A stretch of 64,000 bases of DNA from Allodiplogaster sudhausi (GCA_945643635.1 CALZFC010000004.1:2858501-2922500); one strand, 5' to 3'. Numbered from the stretch's first letter, positions 46,469-59,757 are shown. Program-made: numbers and translations. Notes: generated by a model not told the origin, from the letters alone.

Positions 46469-49318
46469 TTATACGCACGTCATGGTCTTTACTGAAGCGC
46501 GTTCTCCGCCATCGACAGGCACCGCCAAAATATTATACTCTTCGTGGCATCTGATCGACTTTACCGTTACGGCCGGCTCGTCAAGCTGCGAAGAAGGAAT
46601 GTAACCAATTTGACCCCTGAGTAGCTGAATTCTCAAGGAGCGTAGCTGGAGAAAAATGAAGTTGTTAGAAATGGACAATTTCGTACCACCGTGTACGAGA
46701 TGGACTGGGCGGTGTTGACGCATTCCGCGTTGCAGGCACCTTCCGAAATGACAACTTGAAGAGTGTGTCATCGATCGCAACGCGTTTTGCCATGCCATTG
46801 TCGTGGCAAGCGCGACACGCGAAGGCGACGTCGGACGAGCATGTTGCCTAAGTTTAAAAGTACCAAAAATTCAAACTTGAATTCGCGCCCTTTTGCCTGG
46901 AATACAATGGCTGGGAAACTTGAAACAGAATACAGTTGACTCTCGTGCACATTTACAGTACTTCTTCTTCATTGACGCTTCTATAATTTCGAGCAAATTT
47001 TCTCCTAATTATTGATGCATGCATAATATCGATGTCTAGTCCTCGGGGTCGTCCTTTTCTTTGCACATCCATGTGATATTTATAAACTAACCCTAGCGAC
47101 AAACACATCGTCGCCGAAGGTGGCGTCGTTTATCCACTGATCGTTCGCGCTGCAAGTCGCGTATGCTGGCGCAGGATTGTTCAGCACCTCTCCGCTCTGA
47201 AAGAGAAGAAAGCAAGTCTAGGCCAGTTTTAAAATTTTTACCTCATTGTCAGTTTGGAAAAAAGCTAATGCTAAGCTTGGTCTGTTTCGAAATGTTAAAG
47301 CACAATTTAGAAAAAAGGTAATGCAGTGCACTTTGCGAAGTAAAAGTACAATTATTCAAATTTAAAAAAAATATATATATATATAAATTTTGGACTATTA
47401 TTTTTTAACCCTGCTGAATCACTAACACTTGTGAACGGGACGCCATTAGCGCAAGTAATTTCATAGAGGCCGCTATTCGGGTCGAAGAAGTAGCGGACGT
47501 CCGAGTAGTTGCCGCCTGTCACATTTGTAAACTCGGGTAGCTTTGGGCATTCGGTGATCGGAGGCGTTGGAGCGGTTGTGTAGGAAATCGCTAAAAATCA
47601 AAATTTGGCCGACCTCTTTTATCGTGTACATAAAACATGGCAATCTAAATTTTCCACGATCTTCCATATTGTTAATTTAAAGTTTTAACGTTGTTGAAAC
47701 TTTGTAGGGACACGAAACTGAATCTGTTTGAATTTTCATAATTCTAGTCGCGTATCTATTAATCACATGCTCCATCGCCTTTGTTCCGGCCAAAGTTCAA
47801 GTTTGAGGTTCAGTTTCCTTGTATCTTGCGCTTACCAACGGCGCATGCCAGCTGCGGTTTCGCGTAGAACGTCCCCGCGTAGTCCTTCCACTGATTGTTC
47901 ACCGAGGTGCACGTTAGCGACGAGTCGAGTCGAGTGACCGTGCCGTCAGAGCGTGTCACCTAAAGTTGTAGAATAACACAATTTCCATTTGGGGTCTGAA
48001 ACTACGATTAGTTGGGGAGTGCAGTTCTTGAAAAGAATGTACAAATGAATTCGCAGAATTTTACAGAGCGTTTTGCCTAGTAACACTGGCCATGTTTCAT
48101 TGGCTGTGAAATGAAAAAAAACCGCAGATCGCAACAGCACGGCCTCAAAAATCACTTCATTTTTTGGATGAGAAATAATAAAAAACGGAATATGTCCGTA
48201 GAATAGTAAAACATCAGATGCTAATTGAAGTACTTGGTAGAAAACGCTGTATGTACTTCGAGCACTTTCTTCCGCCACCTTACAGTATTTTTTTTTAAAC
48301 GACACAATGCCGACCGAGGCGGTGTAGCCGTTCGGGCAGCCCAGCGTCGTGCAGTTTGAGAAGGGGTTCGTCTGGAACAGCGCCGAGTCCGGGCACGAGT
48401 AGCCGATCGGACACGGGGATGCCATTGTGTACTTGCACTGATCGCAGCCTGGATCGTTGCGCACAATATATGTACCAACTTGTTGCGTCATCAAAGATGA
48501 AAAGAATTGCAATATTCTAAAAAGAAAAAAAAAACAATTCCGAGATACTCAGCTTACGTGGAAGCATCTTGCAGTTGATCATTGTCGGAGAGATGATCTT
48601 GTTGTTCGCATAGAATGAGCCACTCGTACAGTTGATCTTGTCCGCCGCCAACCACGAAAGCCCGCTCTTGTACTGCATCGACGTATGTGTACAGGATCTA
48701 TCATCTACATTTCTTCTATGCTACTTGAATTTCTGAATGTTCCATGTTTCATAGAAAATACTTGTGATGGTAAGTGTCAGTTCTCTTCATGCAGAAGATA
48801 TGACTAAAATGATTCCAAAATTATTCGGGAACGACGGGAACGCGCCTGTCTGGCAGTTCGCGTTCCCGTCGTTCCCGTCGCCGCCGGAATTCCCTTGCAC
48901 CCGCAGGAATCTGCGAATGTGGAGGGGTGAGGGTGGAAATGGATGGGCCGCAGATGAATGACGGCACTACTTCTGTCTTCTACTTTTTTTTTATTCATGT
49001 TATTTCAAGTCGAGCTGCTATTTGTCACACCCTAAACGAAGTTAAGATAAGTTTAGCCACGTGTTCTTTTTTTGCATTTTCTTTTAGGAAGAGGTTTCCA
49101 AGGACCATGATTAAGACTCGGTTGGAAAGAACAGGATGGATTCCAATGTTGGGCAGTAATACGAAGACTACGCTGCCTAAAGCGACCAATATGGGAAGAT
49201 TACTTCTATTGAATCGAAAGTAAAACTGACCTAAGAACGCATTTGCGGCGAAAGGGAAAACGATGAAGACGAGTACCGCAGCCAAGACAGTGGACGACAA
49301 AGTCCGAATCATCTCCAT
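46469..49318 (-). pseudogene. Secreted cysteine-rich repeat protein, copy B (broken)
   Basis: All nine exon equivalents of copy A are present in order, from the signal peptide (MEMIRTLSSTVLAAVLVF, ending FAANA) to the final exon ending MTCV. Two defects are visible. The second exon (near 48850-48905) has lost 1 nt in the stretch after GTTG and then diverges, so its last four cysteines are gone. The eighth exon (near 46750) has lost 1 nt where copy C reads AAGTTTGACATTTCGG and copy B reads AAGTTGTCATTTCGG. Exons 3-7 remain open and splice-compatible, so decay is recent. Confidence 0.75.
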
Positions 49319-50877
49319 TTTTGACTCTATTGTCTAATTGTCTAAGAGGAAAAAATTCCAGACAAACCAAGCTGTTCCGCAGTAGTGCAAATGCTCCGCA
49401 ATTGATGGAATAACAGTGGATGACTTCCTTTTGTGCTTATTCCGTTCTAATGCACTTCATTTGATATACAACACACTGAGCATTGCGAAAGCGGAAGGTA
49501 TGTATGTTTGTAGCTTGAAACTGGGAATTCGGAATAATCAGTGATGTGTGTGTTCATGTACTGACGAGAGAAACCGATGTTAAAGTATAGAACAGAGACT
49601 CAAACACGTCATGCAAATGTGGTTTCTCAACTCCAAAACTCTCGGAGCATCTCATGGCCGCTCGAATGTACTCATTGTCAGTTGAAATTCATACTAATCG
49701 CCTTATATTTCAGTTATTACAAATTCCGAAATGGGAGAAGTGAACGGTTATTGGAAAAAAGCCTGATGCGACGATCTCATTAGCTTCTTTTCATCTGTGC
49801 CTTTCCGTTTCTGTTCTCTTTCTCTCTCTCCCTCTCTCTCTCTCTCGTTATATCTGAACAACAAATGTTAGGGAACACAGTTATTTTTTGAATTATTCGT
49901 TTACCAGAAACTCATTCATCCGTGAATTCCGAAACTCCAACCGTCATCAACAGTCTACTTCCACAGATGTCTATTGTCCTATGCAGAGTGAGACAAAGTT
50001 TCGCTGTATCGTCCAATCGCTTCCAGTATGCATCGATATTTACTTACGAAAAAATTAAATTTAGGAATTGAGAAAAATTTAAAAAAATTTAAGTTTTAGA
50101 TTTCATATAAGTTTGTTAATGATACCAAATTCATGGGAACTACCAAATTTTGTCTATTAGTACCCCTCCCTCTATTAGAATCCCATATTTAATAATACCC
50201 CCAATAAAAATGAAATTGAAAAATAGTACCACTTCCTCTAATTGAACCTCCCCCCCCCTCCCTCACACCTCTAATAATGCTCCCCCTAACAGTCTAATAC
50301 CTCAGCTTGAGATGTATGTATGTATGTATGTACTTCGAATGGATCCTAAAGTCATGGGATGGATTTCCCGTAAATTCATTCCAAATCTTTGGTAAAACGG
50401 ATATGTGTACCACTGATGATAGTGGCTCCCCCTTCGCAAGTGTGTTGACAATAGTACCCGTGGGTACTAACAGAGAAAATACGGTATGTTATGTAGGAAT
50501 AATACGGTATGTTATGTAGGAATATCTCAATGCTTTTGAGAATATAATCAATTCCCTCCATGATCTGAATAAGTACCGCTAAAAACTGTGGTTGCGGCTA
50601 TGGTATTTACAGTCGACTCAATTCTCCTTCTTTTTTCAGTGACAGTTGCATACAGTTCTATGAAAATACCAATTGTTTTAGCTGACATCGTTTACTGCGC
50701 ACATTTTAGTTCAAGCATGCAACAGAATCTAAATATGGGGCTAATTTGGGAGACAAATAAGAACTCATTCATGTTCGTCGTGTCGGCTGGCCGTTTATAA
50801 GCTCATCATGGTCGTAACTTGAATTTCATTACGAAACATAGCATATTCTACTATGTTCGAACATTTCACTATACAGT
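49319..50877. other. Region between copies B and C
   Basis: Equivalent to 44075-46468 but shorter. It has one copy of the promoter-proximal block with its CT tract (about 49690-49860) and a family I MITE at 50142-50487, followed by the segment similar to 46190-46450. No exon was recognised. Confidence 0.55.
50142..50487. mobile_element. Family I MITE
   Basis: Ends 'tctattagtacccctccc' and 'gggtactaacagagaaaat' are inverted relative to each other and match 35595-36040. The interior includes poly-C runs. Confidence 0.6.
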
Positions 50878-53740
50878 TTATGCGCACTTCATGGTCGTTA
50901 CTTGGTCGTATGCTCCGCCACCGATGGGTGCCGACAAAACGTTAAACGATTCGAGGCATCTGAGCGACTTTGCCGTTCCGGCCGAACCGTCCGGCTGCGA
51001 AGAAGGAATGTTAGCAATTTTGCCCTGATTGTAAGTAGCTGAATTCTCAAGGAGTATTCCGTACCACCGTGTACGATATGAACTGGGCGGTGTTGACGCA
51101 TTCCGCGTTGCAGGCACCTTCCGAAATGTCAAACTTGAAGACTGTGTCATCGATCGCTGAGCCGTCTCCTAGGCCATTGTCGTGGCAAGCGCGACACGCG
51201 AAATCGACGTCGCTCGTGCATGTTGCCTAAGATTAAAAGGCAAAAACCTCAAGCTTGAATTTGTGCCTTGATTTAGAGAATACAATGGTCGGAAAATTTG
51301 AAAAAGATTGACTCTCGTGCTCCTCTAAAGTACATACATCTTCTTCATTGACGCTTCTATAATTCCAAGTTCTCCTAACATTTGATGCATGAATAATATA
51401 TATTTCTAATTCGCGGACTGTTCCTTTCTTTGCTCATTTATGTGACAGTTTATATTTTGAAGAAAAGGTGTTTATTTTTATTTTTTTAAAAAGATTTTTG
51501 TAAGAAACCGTAGCGGCGGTCTCGCTATCAGTGGTGCCCTCGTTGATCCACGGATGGGTCTTGCTGCAAGACGCGACAGCTGGTGCCGGATTGCTAGGTA
51601 GCGCCGCTCCGCTCTGTAACAGAAGAAAGGTACATATGAGGCTAGGTTAGTTTCGAAAAATCGTAAATCAATTTGGAAAAAGTTAAAGCAAGGCATGACC
51701 AGCTTCGAAATATCACAGCAACGATTGCGAATTATAAATTCAATAATCTAAGCATAAAAAATATTTGGATCATTACTTTAAAAAAACTTGTTTAATCACA
51801 AACGCTTGTGAAGACGACGCCATTAGGGTTAGCGCATGTAATTTTATAGTGTCCGCCGTCATTCGGGTCGAAGAAGTAGCGGATGTCCGCGTAGTTGCTG
51901 CTTGGCACGCCCGCGAACTCGGGTAGCTTTGGGCATTCCGGGATCGCAGGCGTTGGTTCGGACGTGAGGGATACCGCTAAAGAAATCGAACTTTCTCCGA
52001 TCTCTTTAATCTTGCACATATAAGACGTTATAAACTGATAAACTTGTATTATAACTGTATTGCTCATTTAAAGTTTCAACGTTGTTGAAACTTTAAAGGA
52101 GCATGAAACTCAGTCGCAATCTATTTGAATTTTTGACCATTCTATTCGCGTCTCAAGTTAATCACATGTTCCATCGCCCTTGTGTCGGTCAAAAAGGCGC
52201 GAGTTCAAGCTTGAATATTTCTGGTTCCTTGACGCGCTAACCTTTCGCGCATCTCAGCTGAAGATCCCAGTAGAACGTCCCCGCGTAGTCCTTCCACTGA
52301 TTGTTCACCGAAGTGCACGTGAGCGTCGAGTCGAGTCGAGTGACCGTGCCGTCGGAGCGTGTCACCTAAAGTTGTAGAATCAGACAATTATCGGTGCCTG
52401 CACGCATACTGTATTCCAGAACAACGTTTTGGGGTATGAAGCTGCGATTAGTTTGGGAGTGCAATTCTTGAAGTGAATACTCAAATGAAAGCGCAAAATC
52501 TTAGTTGTAAGGTGATACGCTTCTCGAGCCCTTTCTTTTAAAGACATAAAGGCAATGCCGACCGATCCGGTGTAGCCATTTGCGCAGCGTAGCGTTGTGC
52601 AGTTCGAGAAAGGGTTCGTCTCCAGCAGAGCCGAGCTCGAGCACGAGTAGCCGGCCGGGTACGAGGATGCCATGGTGTACGGGCACGTATCGCAACCTCA
52701 ATCGTCGTGTTTTATAATATATAAATTTGTTGAATCATCAAAAAAGACAAAAATTGTAAATTCTTGAAAAAAATGACATTTCAGCTTACGTGGAAGGGTC
52801 TTGCAGTTGAGGACTGTGGGATAGATGATCTTGTTGTTCGCATAGAAGGAGCCATTACTCGAACAGTTGATCTTGTCCGCCACCAACCACGAAAGCCCGC
52901 TCTTGTACTGCAGCGACGGCTCAGCATCATTCTTTTGTTTGTGTACAGGCTCTATCATCTACATTTCTTCTACGCTACTTGGATTTCAAACAGTTCAATA
53001 GTTTTCTCTGTACACAGTATATTTTGCATGTGTTAAACTCAGCGTTCTTACATTAGGACCAAGAGAGAGGGAAGGGGAGAGTGGAAGAGAGTGAGAGAGA
53101 GCACTACATTTATTCTTTAATAGACTGACAAGCGGCTGCGCGAATGGCTGAATACACGAGACGGTGCAGGCGTCCTCTCGCAGCTTGCTCGGATCACAAG
53201 TCGCGCCTGTCTGGCAGTTCGTGCCGCCCGTCGTGCCATTCGCCGCCGGAATGGCCTTGCACCCGCAGGAATCTGCGAATGTGGAAGGGTGAGGGTGAAA
53301 ATGGGCCGCAGATGAAGGACAGCACTTCTCCTTTTTTTATTATAAATTTATGTTATTTCAATGCGAGCTGCTATTTGTCATACCATAAATTAGGTTAAGA
53401 TAAGTTAAGTTTCCTTTGGGAAAAGACTTCCAAGATTCATGATTAAGATTCGATTGGATCTGAATAGGATGGACTTTAATTGTAAGATGAGGTCAAAGAG
53501 CAAGCCTCTCAATGACACAAGAATGAGGCGAGTTGACATTTACCATATTTCAAAGGAAATAGTACGAAAGAAAACTCTACTCTGCCCAAAAAGGCGATGC
53601 GTTGGCCGGGATCAACATGAGAAGATTAGGCTTGTCTTCAATCGAAAGTAATACTAATCAAGGAACGCATTAACGGCGGAAGGGAAGAAAATGAAGATGA
53701 GTACCGCAGCCACGGCAGTGGACGACAGACTCATCGCCAT
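50878..53740 (-). pseudogene. Secreted cysteine-rich repeat protein, copy C (first donor lost)
   Basis: Exons 2-9 are intact and phase-compatible by comparison with copy A, ending MKCA at 50878. The first exon (MAMSLSSTAVAAVLIFIFF, ending SAVNAFL) starts at 53740. Where copies A and B have the donor GTCAGT, copy C reads ATTAGT, and the frame then meets a TAG. Without another donor, the signal peptide cannot be joined to the rest. It may be a pseudogene, may use an unseen first exon, or may reflect a sequence error. The seventh exon has diverged most (SGAALPSNPAPAVASCSKTH). Confidence 0.75.
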
Positions 53741-54861
53741 TTTCGACGATATCTGAATTGCTGAATAGTTAATGTAGTTAAAATATTTATTTAATTAACA
53801 AATTGTTATCATTTGATCCAAATTTTGACTAAAAGGGAAAATTTTCAGCCAAACCATGCTATTCCCCAGTAGAGCAAATGCTCCGCAATTGATGGAATAC
53901 AAGTGGATGGCCTACTTTTATTCGTATTCCGTTCGAATGCACTTCATTTGATATACAGCGCACTGAGCATTGCCGCGGCGGATGACAACATGATTTCGAA
54001 CGTTTAGAATAATCACTGATGTGTGTGTAAAGTGAAGAAGAGCCACTCGAACTCGTCAGGCAAATGTGGTTCCTCAACTCCAAAACTCTCGGTGCAACCA
54101 ATGGCCGTTAGAATGTACGCAGGTTAATGGCATACTAATCGCCTTATAATTCAGTAATTTCAAATTCCGGGATGGAAGAAGTGTACGGTGAATGGATATT
54201 TCTCATCTCATTCGACGTTAGCTTCTTTTTAGCTGTGCCTTTCTTTTCTGTTCTCTCTCTCTCTCTCCCTCTCGTTATATGTACTCTGCTTAACAACAAA
54301 ATGCAAACGTTGTTCTGAAATACATTTAATTTTTGAATTATTCGTTTACCAGAAACTCATTCATCCATGAATCACGAAACTCCAATTGTCATCAACTGCC
54401 TACTTTCACAGATGTCTACAGTCTTAAAAATGTTCGCCAGATGAAATCGAAAGTTACTATTTGTGAAAAGGAAGAGTTTCGGGCATTCTTTGCTGTCGAT
54501 TCTACAATTACGCGCTAATGGTAAGCCTATTTATGTATTAATTTTATCTTTACTTTGTATTGATAATTACTCAAGTAAAAATTTAATTTCGGAATTTAGA
54601 GCAATTTAGTAATGTATTAGAATTCAAATCAATTTCTTAATGATCCTGCTTACGAATTCCTGCTCTTCATTACGCGCCAACAACCAGCGCGCAAAAGAAC
54701 TGGTTGGTCTCATCACAGGAGACCATGCCTGTTTAGTGGGCATTTATTTTTTCCGAATTATCTTGATTTCACTTACTACTTCTAGCCATTTATCACATTA
54801 ACATATGAACGTCTAGTCTTGAGCTTATACGGCAGGCACTGCTCAAGATTGGGACTCCTGC
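53741..54861. other. Upstream flank of copy C
   Basis: Homologous to the flanks upstream of copies A and B, including the block with 'actaatcgccttataattca' and a short CT tract at about 54255-54280. No exon was recognised. Confidence 0.5.
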
Positions 54862-55833
54862 CGCGCGATTAATCTTACGTTCTGTCAATGACATGTCGTC
54901 GACAGACAGTCACGACTGTTTTTGGTCATGACCACGTCGAGGACAGGTCGTGACCAGGTCATGACCATTTTCATGATCATTCTTTACAATCCCCAATGTT
55001 AGAATGGCGCGAATGCCACTTGCCGTGCTATTAATCTTAATCGAACTGACGCCAGTTTGTTCAAAAGTTAATGAACATTTTATTTTGAGCTGAGTGAAAT
55101 TTCAGTGAAATGTATTAAGGTGTTTTAAAAGGGGAACATTTTGTATTCCCCTTTTTGGGAATTTCTTATTTTGTCTCAAAATTTGGAAGTATTCTAAAAT
55201 TGTCACGGCTCATAGTTTACTGTGCGAGAAGAAATGTTCCCAAATATGCGCCCCGGTCGACTATATGAAAAGGATGCTCACTCACGATCAGCGTTTTGAT
55301 TATCTTATTAAAACTTGGTATTGAGAGATTGGTGTTGAGAGACATGAACAACTTATTCACTTTTATTATCACCAAAAGCATATTAACTTTGAAAACAATA
55401 AAAGTGGACAAAGAGTAAAATGGAATGTGGGGAGGTAGACTTTTGTGTAAAAGAGAAGAAGAGAGTCGAAGAGAAACTCATGGATGTTTTAAAAATTACG
55501 GTATAAAGTGTACATTGGGTCACACATTCAGTTGAAGTGATGAATTGGGTCATGACCCACGGTCATATCCACTAGCGTGTCGCTCTGCATCTCTCACAAA
55601 TGTGTACTATCTCGCTTTGGTCGTGACCATGGGTGGCATCCAAGTGGACATGACCGCCAAATTATTGCTCTGCGGTCATGACCGTGTCAATGACACATGC
55701 TGGACAGGTCGCGACAAATGTGTATTAAGATAGGCTTTTTGAATTCTGTCATTGACCGGTGTCAATGACATACAAATTGGTCGTGACTGTGTGTCGACGA
55801 TATGTCATCGACACAATGTAAGATTAATCGCGC
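54862..55833. mobile_element. TIR element starting CGCGCGATTAATC
   Basis: 972-bp element with inverted ends of at least 50 bp beginning CGCGCGATTAATCTTAC. The subterminal regions contain many GTCATGACC/GTCGTGACC palindromic words. The flanks join up as one continuous match to 45400-45450, which lacks the element and so acts as a paralogous empty site. No transposase was found. The superfamily is not identified. Confidence 0.75.
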
Positions 55834-57443
55834 GACTGATTGTGACCGAGCGACACCAATAGCACAGCTCCGTAGGCAGCATACATTCAACTTTTCAATC
55901 TTGCACACGATTTTATCGGTACTGATTGTGAGTTTACATACATTCAAGAATACACATCTTTCGGTCAGCAAAAAAATGTCTCTACAGAAATCCTCTCGTT
56001 AACTTCTCTGCATTTCAGCTAACCATAAAAAGATAGATAAACAATCGAAAAGTTTTGGGGGCTATTGAAAATTCAAGATCGAATCCAAATTGCCCACAGT
56101 TTTACAGGAGAAAAATGCCAAAGGCCTACATATATTGCTGTTCGGGTTTTTGTTCTCTTTGAGATGGAAGGATGAAACTGAATATCACGCCGCCGATGCT
56201 GGTAATCATTTCTTCCACTCGACTCTCTTTGTCGTTCTCTTCCTCGTTCTCGCCACGCTCACCTTCTCCCTTGCAATCCGCTCATTCTCAACTTTACGGT
56301 TGGCTTGGAACTCTCTGCTCTCTCTCCTTCTCTGCCAACGCACTCAAAAGAAACCAAAAAGACCCAAAAACGTGCACGCGATTTCGCGATATCCCTGGAT
56401 CAACATCTCATCTTGGCTTCCGTAAATCGGCTGATGTCCAAATGCTGAGCGGATATCGCAAAAAAACAAATTGAGATCATCTGCATAGATGGTTAAAGAC
56501 TATCGGCAACTCAGTGGTAATGAAAAGATTGCTAATCCTTTCTTGCCAACTTTTCAAGTTTTCTCATTTGAATTGAAAGCTGGAAATCATTGTCAGGCAT
56601 CTGAAATTCGGATCACTGACAATTTCATTCAATCTATCTTCGATTTATTACGATAATAAATGTAAATGGGCATAAAGAAGAAGCACAGACTATACACGGA
56701 ATGAGCTAGCATTTTGCAATTGCTATAAAGTTTTAGCTCATAGGGTAAGCACAATTATGGAAAAAGGTGCATAATATTTTCCGTGAAACACCTTGGCGAT
56801 ACATGCGAAAATTGTCATCAGACAGAGGTAATCTACTTAATGTTCTCTTAGTCACCAGATCACCTGAAGAGAGATTACATAATAAATATACAAAGTTAAA
56901 GCAGCGTTTCTGAAAGGCTTCTAAGGAGTGGAAAGTTTATAATTGTTAACGAAAAAACTGATACCTAGTATTTCCGTGGTGTGCACAGAGATGGAGTGAG
57001 AGAATGTGACATTCAGAATCAATTAAAACAGAGAGAAAAGGAGCATGAACTCGGCAAGATTATATTCGCGATAAAAGTAATAACAAATGGCTCTTTCTAA
57101 ATTCTCTTGTGAGCACTGTACGCATGATGTATGAATTGGGTAATAGATAAATACGGAGCTCCTATAAGGTATGTAATGTAAACAAAAGAGAATTTAAAGG
57201 TAACTGCAAAATTGACACTGCGCTTTATCGTCCTCTTAAATTACGGATTATTTAACACTTTTACCAAATTGTGATGGATGACGTTGAAATATTGCTCATG
57301 TTCCGAGTAGAAGGTCTATGACAGCGCCGCGCACTCCAGATGAATTTACTAAAATAGAAAAAAAATTCACTTTTCTGTAGTACATATTTCATTGATCAGA
57401 ATTATTGAATCGATTTAGTTAACGTAATATATATATATATATA
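55834..57443. other. Spacer, no confident gene
   Basis: A frame at 56090-56425 encodes a hydrophobic stretch (LFVVLFLVLATLTFSLAI) that could be one membrane helix. It shows no family motif and has no splice or paralogue support. Nothing else was recognised up to the palindromic element. Confidence 0.4.
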
Positions 57444-58035
57444 CAGTACCGCTCAACAACCAGGGGTGCAGGAACTTTCGGAACTTTCGGAAAGTTCCAA
57501 AATGTCAAATCAAATTTGTGCGTTTCTCGATAACCGCAAGTCGATTTGATTTGCATATTTGGATTCAGGCACTCGGTTTTCACCATAATTGAGCATTAAA
57601 ATGTCAAGATAATGCAAATTCACAAAAACGGAAACTTTTGTGAATTTGGTGGTGCAGGAATACCACAATTCGTCGTGCGTCAATGTATCTTCGTATCAGT
57701 GAAATTTATGAAGGCATTTGCTCGAACAGTATAACTTTAAATTGCAGTTTCAGACTTCATATTTAGTATCCTTTTGTCTTATCAAGTGCCTTTTAATGTT
57801 ACAAGTGAAAAAGTGCGCAAAACAAATCTTGCAAAAGAAATTGAAGAAATTTGTTCAAAAGCAGAACCGAACACCAGCCGCTCCGCTCATCCTCGTTGCA
57901 AGCATACCAATAAACCACCTGAGTTCAGCTTCAAAGCAATTTTAGGGTACATTTTGACGTTGTTCTTCAGAGCTGGTAGAGGCCATGCCACGAAAATTCC
58001 ATACCTTCCGAAAGCGCAGCAAAAACATTTACTGC

Positions 58036-58104
58036 GATTGGGGCTCGAACCTGAGACAAACAAAATTGCAACCCAGCACGTAAACCACTGCGCCATACCA
58101 ATCG
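58036..58104 (-). other. tRNA-like promoter module (left arm)
   Basis: The minus strand contains TGGCGCAGTGGTTTACG (A box-like) and GGTTCGAGCCC (B box-like) at tRNA spacing. Stem pairing is poor, so it resembles a SINE or tRNA relic and not a functional tRNA. Confidence 0.55.
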
Positions 58105-58152
58105 TATTTGCTCATGCAACCGAATCCTTCAGCCACTTGCTTCCCAAATTCA

Positions 58153-58154
<2 letters not shown>

Positions 58155-58196
<42 letters not shown>
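58155..58196. repeat. CT microsatellite in palindrome arm
   Basis: (CT)n tract in the left arm of the palindromic element. The right arm has only a short GA counterpart at about 58450-58465, so the repeat length differs between the arms. Confidence 0.85.
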
Positions 58197-58197
<1 letters not shown>

Positions 58198-58523
58198 ACT
58201 TCTTGATTTGTCCTCTCTTTGCTTCGCTTTTTCCCTCGTCCTTCGCTTTCTTCGCTCTGTCCTTCGCTTTCTTCTGCTTCGCTTCGCTTTGTCCTCTTTG
58301 CACTGTCGGTGGTCTCAAGCCAGACGACGATAATTACAAAACTATGATCTGCCATCCACGACGCTATTCAATTTCTTTCTCTCTCTCGCTCAAAGCGCTC
58401 AAATATAGCTCAAAGTGAAGCGAAGAGATAACAAATCAAGAAGTAACAGAGAGAGAGAGAGAAAGTGAATTTGGGAAGCAAGTGGCTGACCGACTGTCAA
58501 GGATTCGGTTGCCTGAGCAGATA

Positions 58524-58594
58524 CGATTGGTATGGCGCAGTGGTTTACGCGCTGGATTGCAATTTTGTTTGTCTCAGGTTCGAGCCCCAATAGC
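58524..58594 (+). other. tRNA-like promoter module (right arm)
   Basis: Inverted partner of the left-arm module, with the same A box-like and B box-like words on the plus strand. The two modules point away from the left and right ends toward the loop in mirror fashion. Confidence 0.55.
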
Positions 58595-59479
58595 AGTAAA
58601 TGTTTTTGCTGCGATTAGGATTTCAATTCTGGAAAAGTATATTCAAAAAATATTTTCCAACACGGAGTGAGTATGTTTTTATGTTTTCGAAATTGAAATC
58701 TGGCAATGTACGGAAGACTATGGAAGGTACGGAATTTTCGTGGCATGGCCTCTAATAGCTCTGAAGAACAACGTCACAATGTACCCTAAAATTGCTTTGA
58801 AGCTGAACTCCTGTATGACCAGGTGGCGCATTGGTATGCTTGCAACGAGGATGAGCGGTGCGGCTGCTGTTCGGTTCTGCTTTTGAACAAAATTCTTCAA
58901 TTTCTTTTGCAAGATTTGTTTAGCCGTACTTTTTCACTTGTAACATTTAAAGGCACCTGATAAAACAAAAGGATACTAAATATGAAGTCTGAAACTGCAA
59001 TTTAAAGTTATACTGTTCGAGCAAATGCCTTCATAAATTTCACTGACACGAAGACACATTGACGCACGACGAATTGTGGTGTTCCTGCACCACCAAATTC
59101 ACAAAATTTTCCGTTTTGGTGAATTTGCATTATCTTGACATTTTAATGCTCAATTATGATGAAAACCGAATACCTGAATCCAAATATGCAAACCAAATCG
59201 ACGTGCGGTTATCGAGAAACGCACAAATTTGATTGGACATTTTGGAACTTTCCGAAAGTTCCGAAAGTTCCTGCACCCCTGGTTGTTGAGCGGTACTGTA
59301 TATATATATATATATATGTATACTATATATTTATGTACGTCATAAAATGTGTATGGTGCCCAAGGATCGTCAAAAAAACCATCCTGACTCTGCTATTACT
59401 CTTTGATTAACAAAAGAACTTCATTTTTAACACCCGAGAGAAAATATCTTCGCTCTTTTTACCGCTCTCTGTGCTAATA

Positions 59480-59726
59480 CACACAAGAAAAGAAAGCGTT
59501 GAAAACTACGCTTTTGGCTACGGTTTGAATCGTCATAGAAAATCCTAACGGTTAGGACCGTAGGAATCGGGTCATTTCAAAGCGTTGGTTTGAAAGCGTT
59601 GGGTAAGAAAGCGTTAGAAGCCCTCGGCGAGGGCAAAGCGTTGAGACTAACGCTTTCGTCTCATCATCGCACCTGCACCGTCCACCGCCTAATTCTCGCT
59701 CATTTATCACTCTCTCTCTCTCTATC

Positions 59727-59757
<31 letters not shown>

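Larger units (their letters stand above)
57444..59298. mobile_element. 1.86-kb palindromic element with tRNA-like modules
   Basis: The ends CAGTACCGCTCAACAACC and the inverted copy are flanked on both sides by TA-repeat DNA, fitting a Tc1/mariner-type TA target. The arms of about 0.8 kb pair around a loop at about 58225-58410 that is rich in 'cttcgctt' words. Each arm carries a tRNA-like A box/B box module (58036-58104 minus, 58524-58594 plus). The right arm has about 100 bp extra near 58610-58710. No transposase. Confidence 0.85.

Noticed and set aside
56090..56425. 111-codon frame with one hydrophobic stretch
   Set aside because: A single possible helix without paralogue, splice or motif support is not enough to call a gene.
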